From Parietaria judaica (Eukaryota; Streptophyta; Magnoliopsida; Rosales; Urticaceae), in assembly GCA_954871525.1 (NCBI GenBank), contig OX940870.1, positions 11,067,501 to 11,131,500 of the forward strand: DNA of 64,000 bases, given 5' to 3'. This document shows, in pieces, positions 35,201 through 46,394 of this stretch (position 1 is the stretch's first letter; every line of letters starts with the position of its first letter). A program made the position numbers and the translations under genes. The notes under the pieces are model-generated. The model saw only the letters and a program-made list of their open reading frames with translations. It was not told the DNA's origin and searched no databases.

Positions 35201-36450
35201 ATTAGTAACACACATTTGGAAAATTGAGATGAGATTCTTTTTCATATGGGAAACACAAGGAACATTATGTAAGTGAAATTTATGTGTAGGGGTGGAGATG
35301 GAGGTAGAACCAGTGTGGGTGATTGGAAGACCCGTGCCATCGCCAATCATGACATCATCATGAGCATCATACGGCGTGTGAAGAGAGAGATTGTTCAGGT
35401 CTGAGGTCACATGGTGATTTGCACCGTTGTCAAGGAGCCATGATGGGGTGTTGGAGACACCAGAACTTGCATAGCTAACTAGTGGTTGCCAGGGAGTTGG
35501 CGAGCGTTGAGGTTGTGATCGCATAGGAGAGGACCACAGGGGTGATGCAGAATAACTTGATTCAGATTGAGATGAGATAAGTTGAAATCGAGGACATCGC
35601 TTTGCTGTGTGGCCCTGAGTATTGCACGCTTGACAGGTACCAAGATAAGGGCGTGGTGGAGGTCTGTCAATTCGACGATTGTTTGATGATGACCATTGGT
35701 TTGATGATGACTGAGAAGATCGGTTGAAGTGCGGTCGCCATGGTTTGCTTCGAGGATTCGCCATCGTTGGATTTGCTGTAATTGGGAGAGAGACAACTTG
35801 TGATGGTTGAGATTGACGTAACGTAGTTTCTTTGTTCAAGAGCTTTTCGTGGAGTTCATCAAAAGAGATGGTTGTGTCTCGAGCATTGACGGCATCGACG
35901 ATAGATTTGTACTCATCATCAAGACCGTCTAGGACTTTTTCAATCAAGTCTTCTTCATCATATGGTTTGCCTAGAATCGCAAGTTCATCTGCACGACTCC
36001 GAATGTATTGCATGAATTCACTGATGGTGCGTGAGCCTTTCACTGGATTCTTCAACTGCTCTTTTATTTGCTTGATATGACCACGAATGGTGGCGCGAAG
36101 TGGTGGCGCGATTCAAGAGGGACAATAGTCTCCGACAATGATCCAACCATGGCGCTGAAGATTAGCTTGTCTTGTTGATGCCATGTTTGGAACGCTGGAT
36201 TTGGTGACTCCTTGTTATCAATGGTGACAATGGGAGGCGGTGCGGTGATCGACCCATCAATGTAGCCTTCAAGATTGTAGCCAATTAGAGTTGCATGGAA
36301 CTGTAATTTCCATGAGAAATAGTTTGTGGGGGTGAGTTTTATAGTGGAGTGTGAGGATATATGGACAGCAATGAGAGGATGGCGAGGTTCATGATTATTT
36401 GGAATGAGAGGTTGAGAGGTTGCTGTGATTGTAGGGTCGTCCGAGGCCAT
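32201..36450 (-). pseudogene. gag-pol of copia element 2 (three frame changes, in-frame stops)
   Basis: Gag starts at 36450 (MASDDPTITATS, LTPTNYFSWKLQFHA) and changes frame near 36060. The knuckle CQACNTQGHTAKRC lies near 35620 and the protease WLLDNGANHHV near 35430. Integrase follows (NRLGHP, CNACSC, IFSDVW, ENGGEY; 35134-34565). RT (33101-34000) has LDINNAFLQGNL and YVDDIIIT. The RNase H region (33074-32244) includes SWSSKKQ and YCDNIGA. In-frame stops lie near 35140 and 34560, with frame changes near 33090 and 32300. All canonical domains are recognisable, so it was recently complete. Confidence 0.9.
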
Positions 36451-36476
36451 TGGTATAGGAGGGAAAAATATGTGGT

Positions 36477-36489
36477 GGCTCTGATACCA
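36477..36489 (-). promoter_or_regulatory. Primer-binding site of copia element 2
   Basis: Minus strand TGGTATCAGAGCC, the standard initiator-methionine tRNA site of plant copia elements. It directly abuts the LTR end. Confidence 0.92.
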
Positions 36490-36744
36490 TATAATGAATA
36501 ATGGTATAATGGGTTACTCTTCATTTACTTGAAATAACAATATATACAAGTTCTTCTCACACAATCTTAGACATATAAATACAGAATCCCTAAAATCAAT
36601 AAATCAACGTATTAATGTTGATTCTCCAATCATGTGCCAATTGCCAACAAATTACGTGCTAACATAATTCCTAGAATTAAGTTATTAGTTTATTCTATAA
36701 TAATGAGAAATATATTGCTTTATTATTTATTATTTCCTTATATA
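36490..36744 (-). repeat. 5' LTR of copia element 2 (255 bp)
   Basis: Same length as the left LTR with about 7 substitutions (about 97% identical). In element orientation it starts TATATAAGG and ends TTCATTATA. Confidence 0.85.
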
Positions 36745-36852
36745 TGTTAAACGGTTATTCAGCGGGAAACAGTAAACAAAACACGGGTATAAAACTATTC
36801 AAGGGCTCGGATCAAGAACACAAAAACCCAATAAGAGAGAGTCATCGTTACA

Positions 36853-37228
36853 ATGGCGAGTCGTGAAGAAAAACTCTTGAAGATGAACGCCGATCATCAA
36901 GCCTTCTCCGATGAAGATGAGAGTCTCACGGATCCACCATCCGCTTTCCTTGGTATTGGAACTCCCTTCCCCAAAGCCCCCCTCAACCTCCTGCGCCGCA
37001 CCGATAATGGAAGTGCCTTCCAGGAGGACCATAAACCGGATTGTGGACCCGCTCCTCGCTCCCGCTGCCGTTCCCGCGCCCACTCCCGCTGTCTTTCCCG
37101 CGCCCGCTCATGCCGCCGCCAATAACAACAACATGCCTCGCGACTCCTCTCGGCCCGGGCTAATTGTCGTGCTTGCTTTCGGTATAGCCCTTGTTGTTGC
37201 ATTGTCGGGGTTCCGAAAACGTGGATAA
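36853..37228 (+). pseudogene. Small gene or gene remnant, two overlapping frames, putative C-terminal membrane segment
   Basis: A TATA box (TATAAAA, 36788-36794) lies 65 bases before an ATG at 36853 that opens a 90-codon frame (MASREEKLLKMNADHQ, acidic DEDES). An overlapping frame (36911-37228) ends in a hydrophobic stretch, LIVVLAFGIALVVALSGF, followed by RKRG, like a tail anchor. Its Pro/Ala-rich middle (PAAVPAPTPAVFPAPA) gives Arg-rich nonsense in the first frame, so the natural protein probably joins the start of frame one to the end of frame two, now broken by an indel. I do not recognise the family. It is non-transposon in composition. Confidence 0.45.
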
Positions 37229-37276
37229 ACGAGCGATTCGGGAAGCCGGCCAGCCATGAACTTATTCAGGCTATGC

Positions 37277-37482
37277 CAAAGTTCGGCCCAACCTATGGGC
37301 GAGTTGGGCGGTCGCCCAAGGCCCCTTTTAGACTAGTCTATTAATGCGTTGTATAAGTTTTGCTATATCGTATAGCTCCTGCAATACTGTAATTGCTCCT
37401 GCAAGATTGTATTGTAGGCTTTCAAAAAAAGTCTCATATTAATGATTCTCCCAAGGCATCGAAAAAGGTTGGGCCGGCCCTG
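37277..37482. mobile_element. hAT-type MITE (206 bp)
   Basis: It starts CAAAGTTCGGCCCAACC and ends with the inverted counterpart GGTTGGGCCGGCCCTG, an Ac/hAT-like terminal repeat. The flanks are GGCTATGC (37269-37276) and GGCTGTGC (37483-37490), an 8-base target duplication with one mismatch. There is no coding capacity. It lies about 45 bases after the stop of the small gene remnant. Confidence 0.82.
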
Positions 37483-37490
37483 GGCTGTGC

Positions 37491-38460
37491 CGTGTGAATT
37501 GTACGTAGTTCATTTTTTTCTTCTTTTTTACTATTCTTGCGCATTTCCCCTGCTATCCTTGTGAATCTTGAAATTTTTTTTGTTCTTGAATGAGTTGGAT
37601 ATAATTCGACTTCGTTTTCACATATAATTCTATGATTTGCCTTTGGATATAATTCTTCTTCTTTTTTGTCGTAATTACGGTATTCGTCTCATATAGCTAA
37701 TGATTATTTGAATAATTTTAAAACAGAATCACGCCGTAAGTGATCTTGGTTCCTTATAAAATGTAAAATAAAATAAAAATTAACTCTTGAACACACATGT
37801 ATAAAATTAAATACTCATGGTTTATGCGACATAAAAGAATTGCATGTAGATGTGAACATAGAAAAACGACTAATCAACCAATTAATTTATGTAAAAAAAA
37901 GTTATATTGACATCGTTTAGTGTATTTCATGGAGAGTACGAATGAGCAGCTAGCGAGATTCAAGAAAGTGGGAATAAAAAATAAATGAACAAATTAAAGT
38001 GGTAATAGTAAAAATTAAATAGTAAAAGATAATGCATAATCTTACTAAGCAGGTGAAGAAATGAGTATAATCACAGCTATGGACTAAACGTGGGAACCAT
38101 GCATCACTCATATATTAGCTATATAATTTCCCTACATTTAATTTCTCGAGAGATTTTAATCCCCGGTAAACTAAGGGTTAATGTTACGGGTATTTTTCGG
38201 GATCAATAAAATAAATAAAATAGTTAAGAAAAAATTAGTTATATATTTTTTCTTAATTAATAAGTCTATAAAAATAATAACAGAGCTTTATTCTGAGAAC
38301 CCGATGTGAAAAACAAGCTCGAACACAGAATCTGGCGAAGAGCGGACAAGTAAGCACGCTCAGGAAAAACTCTGAGAATGTAAGATGCTATGGCGTATAA
38401 AATCAAGAAATGCCAGATCCTAAAACGGTGGAAAATATTTAAATTTCAAACAAAATATTT
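37491..38460. other. AT-rich intergenic DNA
   Basis: No ORF or recognised repeat. Confidence 0.5.
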
Positions 38461-38520
38461 TCTCGCCACCGCGCACTGTCCACTAGTCTATATATATATA
38501 TAAGCAAAATCGAAGGAGTT
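38461..38520 (+). mobile_element. Helitron 3'-type end abutting a Helitron 5'-type end
   Basis: CGCCACCGCGCACTGTCCACTAG (ending 38486) matches the 3' end of the Helitron at 49.9 kb except for a shortened hairpin. It is followed at once by TCTATATATATATATAAGC, a Helitron 5' end. I found neither partner end nearby. Confidence 0.5.
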
Positions 38521-40690
38521 GGTTTATCGCTCTACAGTTAAGCTCGGGTATCTTCTCATGGCGCCTTTTGAATTTTTTTTTTCCATGCTGTGGAACAAAT
38601 ATTTTAAAGCCAATCCTATTGCAAAGCATTTTAGAGATTCTTTGTTTAAGCTACATTTTAGGTCATGAGATTGTTCTGAATTTTGGGTAATAAAATTGGA
38701 TTAGAGTTTAGAAGTTGTGACGATCGAGTTTTCCCATACTCCTCTGAAGTCCCAACAATATTTTTTAGGTACATAGTACGTACTAAGATTTTTTTTTTTT
38801 TTTTGCAATGTATTTTTTCCTGTAAATAATAGCATCAATCGTTACCTAATTAAAAACTAATTTAAAGCAAAAACTTAAAAGAGTTAACAATTATATTTGT
38901 ATTATAGTCTATAAGAATCTGAAGAATTTTTTTTTATATATGAGTAAAAAGTCATACTGTAGCTTAGTCTACAAGAATTTGTAGTAATATTTTGAAATAA
39001 ATCTTATTAGAGCTTATAATAGCAAAACAGACTAAGCCTCCTAAGATAATATCTAACTTAAATAATATCCGGTAACGGGCTAAAAGTTTGCTTCTCTTAA
39101 TGTTTTTTTACCATATAGTTATGTGTTTCTTAATCTTTTGATTTAATTTGTCAATATGTCAGGATTTGTATTGTCGACGAACTTTGTTTACTTAGTTCTT
39201 ATCTCTCGGATTTTCCCTTGGACAAAGATGAAACGAGAAATGGAGACATGTCGTACTTTGTTTCATTTGGATTTTAGATAAATTGTACAGGTGTAGTTTT
39301 CTATTTATTTAATTGCTTATACAAAATGTTGATCGGTTAGATGAAGGTCGAAAAAATGGATTTCCATGATATCCGACAAACTTTGGGTGCAAGATGCTCT
39401 AAAACTCTAAATTCTCTTTTCCTATTCCTTTTCATTTTTCGTGTTGTTAAGTTTATGGGATGAATATTATCTCAACGTTTAGCTCTAATATTTTCGTAGC
39501 AAATGTTATATTAAGTAAGTAAGATTTTATTTTTTATTGTGCAACTCTTAGCCTTTTTAGAAATATAGAAATAAATAATTCACTGTATATTTTTTCATTT
39601 CAACACAATTAAATATTTAAATTTATCAATTTTTTTAATATTTTATCAAAATGTATCCATATTAATGTTGTGCCACCTCACGCAACTTTTATATAAAAGT
39701 TGATTTTCACTTTGTTTGTGCGAAATATTTTTTTGGGCTCTTTTGAGTGTTAGTTTTCATTCATATAGTTTCTTTAGTGAATTCCTTAATTAGCGAAAAC
39801 AATGGAGATAAATATCGAATCGATGCAAACCATAGCGTACTCATTTTTTTAAGGCAATTAACCATAAAATTTTAACATACACATTTATATTTCTCTAACC
39901 CATAAGGGTTTTTTGCTAGCTTGAATGTGATTTATCGATGACATCATTTTCTATTTATTTTGGATGATACCCTTTTTAGAGAAATTGTATATATAATGAA
40001 ACCTCTACAAATTTATTATGGTGGGATTGTAATTTTATTAATTTATCGAGGAGAAAATGAAAATTTAATGAAAATTTAATTAATCACAGAAAAGTGGAGA
40101 ATCAAAATTTAATTAATTCAACAATTTTTATTATCAAAATTGAGTAAACTATTTCATTAATCATGGAAACGCTTCTAATATTTATGTATATATACGAAAT
40201 ATTGATATGAAATTTAGTTTTTCGATTAAAACACGTGATCTAAATGATGAAATGATGAATATTTTCATCCACAATTATCATCTATAAAAGGACAAAGTCA
40301 TACACTAATCGGGTAATTTTTATGCTGCATTTAGTGATAGTAAAATACAATAAGGCGATTCTTATTAAATTAAGTGGATATATAAATATTTAATTTAATT
40401 CAAAGTTTTGAGTTTAAAATATTATTTTAGCAATATATTATTATTTTTAAGGGAAAAATTATGTTTAGTAGTTAGTGGTAATTTCACTGTACTTCATGTC
40501 ATTTAAAAAAGAAAAGTCGTGAAAAAAATAAATATAAGGAAAGAAACACAATCAGCAAAATAAATACTATAGAAAAGAAGATTGGAATAAAAGGAAAAAA
40601 CCACGATCAGCAAAATAAATAATAGCTAAGAATACGATTTAATCTAACCACAAATAAACAAAACAAATAGCGCTGCAAAAATAATAACTT
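38521..40690. other. AT-rich intergenic DNA
   Basis: No gene seen. There is a poly-T run at 38791-38804 and short direct repeats (GATCAGCAAAATAAAT-like, about 40550 and 40600). Confidence 0.5.
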
Positions 40691-40699
40691 TCCACGTTA

Positions 40700-41373
40700 T
40701 TATCTTTCTCTCAAATGCATGGTAACGAGAGAATAAATCATGATGATAAATGGCAGTCTGGTAATGAATAACTGCATACGTCCCGGAGCCCCGGTGTAGT
40801 CTCGTAGCCACGGGTATTTGCCGTACAAAAAGGCCATCGTCTTCTTGTTGTCAGCATGGCACGTGCCGTCTCCCAAGAGCCTGATACACAACCACAACAT
40901 TCTTAACGCACCTGTCCGCCGATGAGGCCCACGAAGAATGCGTTTATGAAAGGCGATGTACGCCGAAGTACCGTTGGCACTCGGCATACTCCGCCTTGCC
41001 CTGTCGACTGTTGGGGAAGAATTCCATGAACAGGCAGTCGTCTTCGCATTCTTTGTTGCGGTATGCGCACACCGCGCATGGCCCGAAAATATCCCAAGGA
41101 CTTCGGTCCAGCTCAAGCTGATTAAGCCTGACATTGCGGTCGTTGAAGTATCGCCAGGCGGTATTTAGGAATGGCTCAAATGACATCCCGTCGACGCGGC
41201 AGCGGTACTGAGGGGATGAGGCTGGTGATGTAAGCATAGCCGTACACCAGGCAGCACCTGCCGAAGTCCTTCCTGCCCTCAGCGTCACCGGGAAAAAAGG
41301 CCTGGAATGCGCAGTCCGGTTCGCAAGAACGGAGCTTGTGTTGGCACACAGCACACGGCGGTAAGGTTTCCAT
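40700..41373 (-). pseudogene. LOB-domain (LBD)-like gene remnant with two cysteine blocks
   Basis: LBD proteins are plant-specific transcription factors. From the ATG at 41373 the first 21 residues hold CAVCQHKLRSCEPDC (CX2CX6CX3C), then FQAFFPGD, as in the LOB cysteine block. In another frame a second block, CAVCAYRNKECEDDC, with FMEFFPNS and ECQRYFGV, lies at about 41078-40990. Reading from the start to the end needs at least two frame changes, near 41210 and 40960, so the gene looks dead. The spacing of two blocks about 90 codons apart suggests an internal duplication or a fused tandem pair. The part from 40960 to 40700 is not recognisable. The stop at 40700 is only the end of an open frame. 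Confidence 0.7.
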
Positions 41374-41740
41374 AGAAGTGTCCGGAGAGAGAGAATTGTT
41401 TAATGGTTCTCAACCCTAGAGCTTCTGCTTTTATACAATTGCGGTATTTAAGAGCTTTGAAAAATCAAAAAATCAATTTCCCTTTTAGAGTTATCTATAT
41501 TTGAATTTGTATTTATTTTGTTTTAGTATCTTCTGGTTAATTAGCGGAGATATTGGTGGAGCAAGTCAGCACAGAGAAGAATCAGGTCACTAAACTCCCT
41601 TTTTGTACATATTTTGTTAAATAAATAAAAATATGATTTTAGGATTAAAAACAATGCGGGTATGCGAATTGCGAATAAAGGACTTTAAAAAAAAAAAAGT
41701 GAATTACTTACTTTATCATTCATTTTTAAAAAATACTCAT

Positions 41741-41899
41741 TGTAGAGGGCGATTCGCACCGCCTTACAGTCACAAAAATACACGAACAATCACACTGATG
41801 ATACGAATGGAGGTATCTTTGATTGATTATTATTATGAGAGGGATCGGTTTCTTCCGTTTATAGCTTAGAACTTCGAAGGAAAACGACTACACACACAG
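41741..41899 (-). repeat. R-U5 remnant of the 3' LTR of element B
   Basis: It starts (plus strand) TGTAGAGGGCGATTCGCACC as in 46395 onward and stays alike to ACACACAGA. From there gag sequence begins. Confidence 0.85.
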
Positions 41900-43580
41900 A
41901 TGGCTCTGGATGGCCCCGGCGTTCTGAGGTGGAGTCGCCTGCTGGTTGGGGAAGGCTCGGTTCCCGTTGTTCCAGGGTTGCATGCGCCCTCGCGTGGCGT
42001 CCCCGAAGTCCCCTCGCTCGATCCCTTTCTGGATGAACCTCTTGTAAGCAGCGCAGTCCTCGAACGAGTGACCCCAGTATCCGTGGAACGAACATAATTT
42101 GTTCATGTCCCTCGGCCAAGGCGTTCTCTCGTAGCTTCCTCGGCCTCCCGAGAGTCCCCCCCCGGTTTCTACCGGAGCTTCCTCGTTCCCCGAAAAACCT
42201 TCCTCGGCCTCCGGAGTATCCTTGTTGGTTCCCGTTGAAATTCCCCTGCGAGTATCCTCCCTGATGACTGTGTATCCTGCCGTTATCGTGGAAGTCCGTC
42301 CGTGGTTGGCTCTCGCGGACGACGTTATCGCTTCTCTTCTCGTCCACCTGGTAGACTTTGTGCCTGGGCGCCTCTAGAGTGCGTTGCTGGTTCAGAGCTC
42401 CTCGTTCTTCCCTTCTCGTTCACGACGACGAGCCTTCTCGTCCGTCCCTATTCTTCTCGGGTTTGGCCTTGGCCCCTCCCTTTTCTTTGCTCTTCTTCTT
42501 GACGATGATACTCTCCTCGATGTTCATGTCGATCGTCGCTCTGTGGAGGGCGTCTTCGATCGTCGCCGGTACTGTCCTCGTGATTTCTTTGCAGAAATCG
42601 GAGCTACAGTGCAACGCGTGCCTTAAGGCTTGGACGGCGATGGTATCCTCGAGATTCGGCACCCGAATGATCATTCCCTTGAATCTCTCGACGTATTGGC
42701 GCAGGGTCTCGTCCTTTCCCTGCATAAGATCAAACAAATATGCCAGCGTGGCCTCGCTCTGCGCGTGAATAGAGTAATGCTTTAGGAACATAGCGACGAG
42801 CTGATCGGAATCGTCGATGATCCTCTGCGCGAGCCGCGCGAACCAGTTGCTGGCTGGGCCCTGCAAATGGTAAATGAAAAGGCGGCATAGGAAAGCCTCC
42901 CTCCTGGTCTCCTCGCCACCGATGTGGTCCGTTGCTATCTTGTAAGATTTCACGTGAGTCGTCGGGTCGGTCCCGCCCTTGTACGGCGCGAGCTTGATTT
43001 TCGGCAGTTCGTCCACTTCAACGCCTCGGATCCTGGGCGTGAAGGGAGTCACTCTGGCGTCTCGCACCAGCTTGTCGATGTCAGGCCCGGCGCTCGTCGC
43101 CTCGTGCACCCTCGACGCCACCTGCCCTATTTTCGCCTCCAGGGTGGCTGCCATTGCTGCCATCGCCTTCATGATTTTTCCGGTCGTCGCCGGGTCGTTT
43201 GCTGGTGCCGCTGCTGGCGTGCTCAGGGGCGTGCTCGCTGTCGTAGCTGGCTGGGCGGTCGTCGTTGGTGTTTGGAACAAGTTCTTGACTAGAGAATCCC
43301 GCGTCGCGTCGACCGCCCCGTTGTTCGTCGCGTCTTGTGTCAGGGTTCCTCCGTTCGCTGCAATGGAAGAGTCGGTGGCCTTGTTCGCCGCGTTCCGGCC
43401 CTCAGCTTGGGCCAACAGGTCGGCGAGTCGCCGGCTCTCCGCTGCTTGCTCCTCCACTCTTCTCGTAGCTTCCTCCACCCTCCTGTCGGCGGCCTCCAAC
43501 CTCTGCATGACCTGAGTCATCTGTCGCCTCATCCTGTCCAACACCTCACTCTAGGAACTTCGGTCTTCGTCTTGAGACAT
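41888..43580 (-). pseudogene. gag of element B (truncated, early stop)
   Basis: ATG at 43580 after the primer-binding site. A TAG at codon 10 (43551-43553) precedes the long frame beginning MLDRMRRQMTQ at 43544. It has the coiled coil, the capsid-like RIRGVEVDELPKIKLAPYKG region, and the tryptophan (NWFARLAQ) that is a stop in element A. A frame change near 42420 shifts the C-terminal part to the frame that carries CSFHGYWGHSFEDC (ending 41888). Coding then runs into the LTR. The ORFs on the other strand are shadows. Confidence 0.85.
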
Positions 43581-43640
43581 CCTTTGCTGTCTCCCTTCTA
43601 GTTCCTGGCTGTGCGATAGGAAGAAACTAATGCCCCCTCG

Positions 43641-46376
43641 TGTTGGAAATCACGTCTCGGATTCCGTAAAATTATCACGATTTATACCTCCGAACCGTCA
43701 GGGTAACATTTAAAAATTATTTTAAAGCGGAAAAACTTGTTATCCTAACAACGGTCCGAATATCGGATAATGACCATATCCCAAGATCTGATAAATATTA
43801 TGTAATTTAATGTTCATAAATCATTATTAATAAACTAGTCATAATAGGAAATAAATAGAAAGCAGTAAATGTTTGCATTTATTAACCCAATGCATAAGGC
43901 CGTACCTCGTATGACGATTTCCGGCTGCGCGCTCTGAATCGGGCAGGGCTCCGCCGGTGCTGAGGGAAACTCCCGTGATCTTCCGGGATATTCTCCTGGA
44001 ATCCTCGTACCGAAGCGTGGGCTTCGCCGGCAGGACTCCGTCGCAAAATCTTAACCGATGGTTCTTTTTAAGCTTCCGGAGAAATAGTCTCCTAAGCCGA
44101 ACCAGAAGAAAGAGATCAGAGAGAAAATTCGCAGACCCTCAGGGAGAGGGAGAGTTCGAATTTTTCTCTGGGGAAAGGTGTGAAAAATGTGTAGAATAAG
44201 CCTCCTATTTATAGGCTCAAAACCGTAACCGAATTGGAGAATTTCCCTCCCTATTTTCGAATTCTATTAATTAAATATAATTAATTATCTTAATCCAATG
44301 GTCCAGATTTAATCTCATCTAAATCCAATGGATATAATTAATTAGGGATTTAATTAAATAAGAAAGATTTAGATAAATCAAAAATCCAATCTTATCTTCT
44401 TATCAGTATAAAATTCGAATTATCATAATTCGAATTATCATCATCTAGATCCAACGGTTGAGATAAATCTTTAAACAGATCTAATGGATCAAATTAGTTT
44501 AGGATAAAAATCAAATAAAAAGATTTATTAAAAACAATTTCGAATTTATCCTTAAACCATAATTCGAATATATATATATAGATATATATAATTAATTAAT
44601 TTTCAATCCGACGGTAAAGATTAAATCTTAGACTGATCTAACGGATACAATTAATTAATCAAATTCGAAAAATAAAATTTGGTCACCAAGTCATTAATTT
44701 CGAATTTATCAATATCCTAATCCAACGGTTGATATTAAATCATAACCGATCCAATGGATAATATTGATTTTAGGGATTTGCTAAAATACCAAAACATTTG
44801 GTACTTATGCCGAAAATATGGAAATACCAAATCATGCCATTCGAATTTAACTAGGGTTTCATATATCAAACCCTAATTCGAATTTACACATATGAATATA
44901 TATATATAAATATATATTTTTATTTATTAATATAAATCTATTAATTATTAATTAATTATTAATAAGATATTAATAATTAAATCCAAATAATTAAATTATA
45001 TTAATAAATCCTGATCTCAATATCGCACATTTAAATGTCATGGTGCCACACCATCATTTAAATTCGTGACACGTGATTTAATTTCAAAGTTTATCGAACC
45101 GATCATAAACTTAGAAAATCCATAAATCACTAACCGTAAGTCGAAATGACTTGGTTCAAAAAACAAAGTTGTTTATAATTTAATTTTCAACAACATGGTG
45201 CTGTTCAAAAATCTAAATTCTAACTTTCTTTTATCAGTTAATTTCGTGTACCAAAATATGATACTTTTGCCACGCTAACGATAAAACTATCTGATGTCTT
45301 CCACAGACCTTTCAGTTTTATAAGTCAAGCCAAATGATTAAACATTATCCATAATGTATTTTAATCACGTACGTATCATCCATTACGGAGCTATCCTGGG
45401 GACCATGGACCCGTATCACTTAAGCTCCAACGAACTGCTAGTTGTTCGTCAAACCTCGAAGTGATTCCACTATAGACCCGAGGCTGCACTCTTTAGTGAT
45501 ACGGTATATATTAATCCCTTTATAATAGCAGGGTGTCCATTGATACAATTAAATTCGGGTTATTGATCTTTCACTTGATGATTCACAAACGAGAAGGCGG
45601 TTTCTACCGTTATGCCCCTCATTTCATTTTCATCCTTGACTCACTCAGTAATATTATGAGTAACCCACTTATGGTTTTCGATTCATAAGTTGCGCACGGG
45701 TACCTCTCACTTTTCACCACCGACAATCAAGGGAATCATCATCACTCTGAAGAGAGTTGTGTGATGCCCATGTCTATGACCAAGCTACCCTTACTGCTGA
45801 CTATCATGTTCCCAAAATAATAGTGTTGGGAACAGCGGTAATATTTCGTATTATTTAACGGTTAAATCAAAGAACAATCAAGCCAACAGCTTGGACTCAA
45901 GATCACTCAGGACTTAGATCGAATATCCATTTGATCATCTACTAGTGACTCAACTCCAAGTTATCAGTGACGGTCTTATATGATAACTTCCGGAGTTTAA
46001 GTCAGGTCCAGTCCAGTATGAAGACACTTCATACTTAATGCACTTCTAGTGAGTGTGACACACAAAAAATCCAGAATAGGATTATCACTTAGTCACATTA
46101 ATGACCTTATACGATTATTGGGCTCCCACCCAGTTGATCAGGTCACGGACATTTTAAGTTCATTTATTATGATTATTAATTCTTCCTCACATTGACTCTG
46201 TTGTGATAATAATAACATAATTGCATCCTTCATGAACTAAGGAATCAAACATTCTATTTTACTCTACCAGAAGCTATAATAAGATTATCATAATAAGCAT
46301 CATCTTTATTCAACGACTTTTCATAATATTTTACAAATGAATAAAATATCTTGTTTAAGGACACATATGTCCAACA
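43641..46376 (-). repeat. Solo LTR (2736 bp) with CCTCG target-site duplication
   Basis: It begins TGTTGGAAATCACGTC and ends TATGTCCAACA, with inverted TGTTGGA/TCCAACA tips. CCTCG flanks both sides (43636-43640 and 46377-46381). A TATA box on the minus strand (TATAAATAGG, about 44203-44213) gives the orientation. No internal domain. It has a close relative at 60742-63493. It splits the primer-binding site of element B. Confidence 0.92.
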
Positions 46377-46391
46377 CCTCGGTGGGCGCCA
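46377..46391 (-). promoter_or_regulatory. Primer-binding site of element B, disrupted
   Basis: Minus strand TGGCGCCCACCGAGG, then the solo LTR instead of the following bases. Confidence 0.8.
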
Positions 46392-46394
46392 AAC

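Larger units (their letters stand above)
31968..36744 (-). mobile_element. Ty1/copia element 2 (structurally near complete)
   Basis: Two 255-bp LTRs (31968-32222 and 36490-36744) differ at about 7 sites. A perfect methionine-type primer-binding site abuts the 5' LTR. Gag to RNase H are present in order. The LTR edges set by homology give TA...TA instead of TG...CA. AACGGTT occurs just outside both ends (31960-31966 and 36750-36756) but does not abut them exactly, so the target-site duplication is uncertain. RE1/Ale-like by residue patterns. Confidence 0.88.

Noticed and set aside
39960..40200. AT-rich stretch with phrases like CCTCTACAAATTTATTATGG, possible old MITE
   Set aside because: No terminal inverted repeat or target duplication could be defined.
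43957..44199. 80-codon Arg-rich ORF in the 2.7-kb LTR
   Set aside because: Within LTR sequence, not preserved convincingly in the second copy, no motif.
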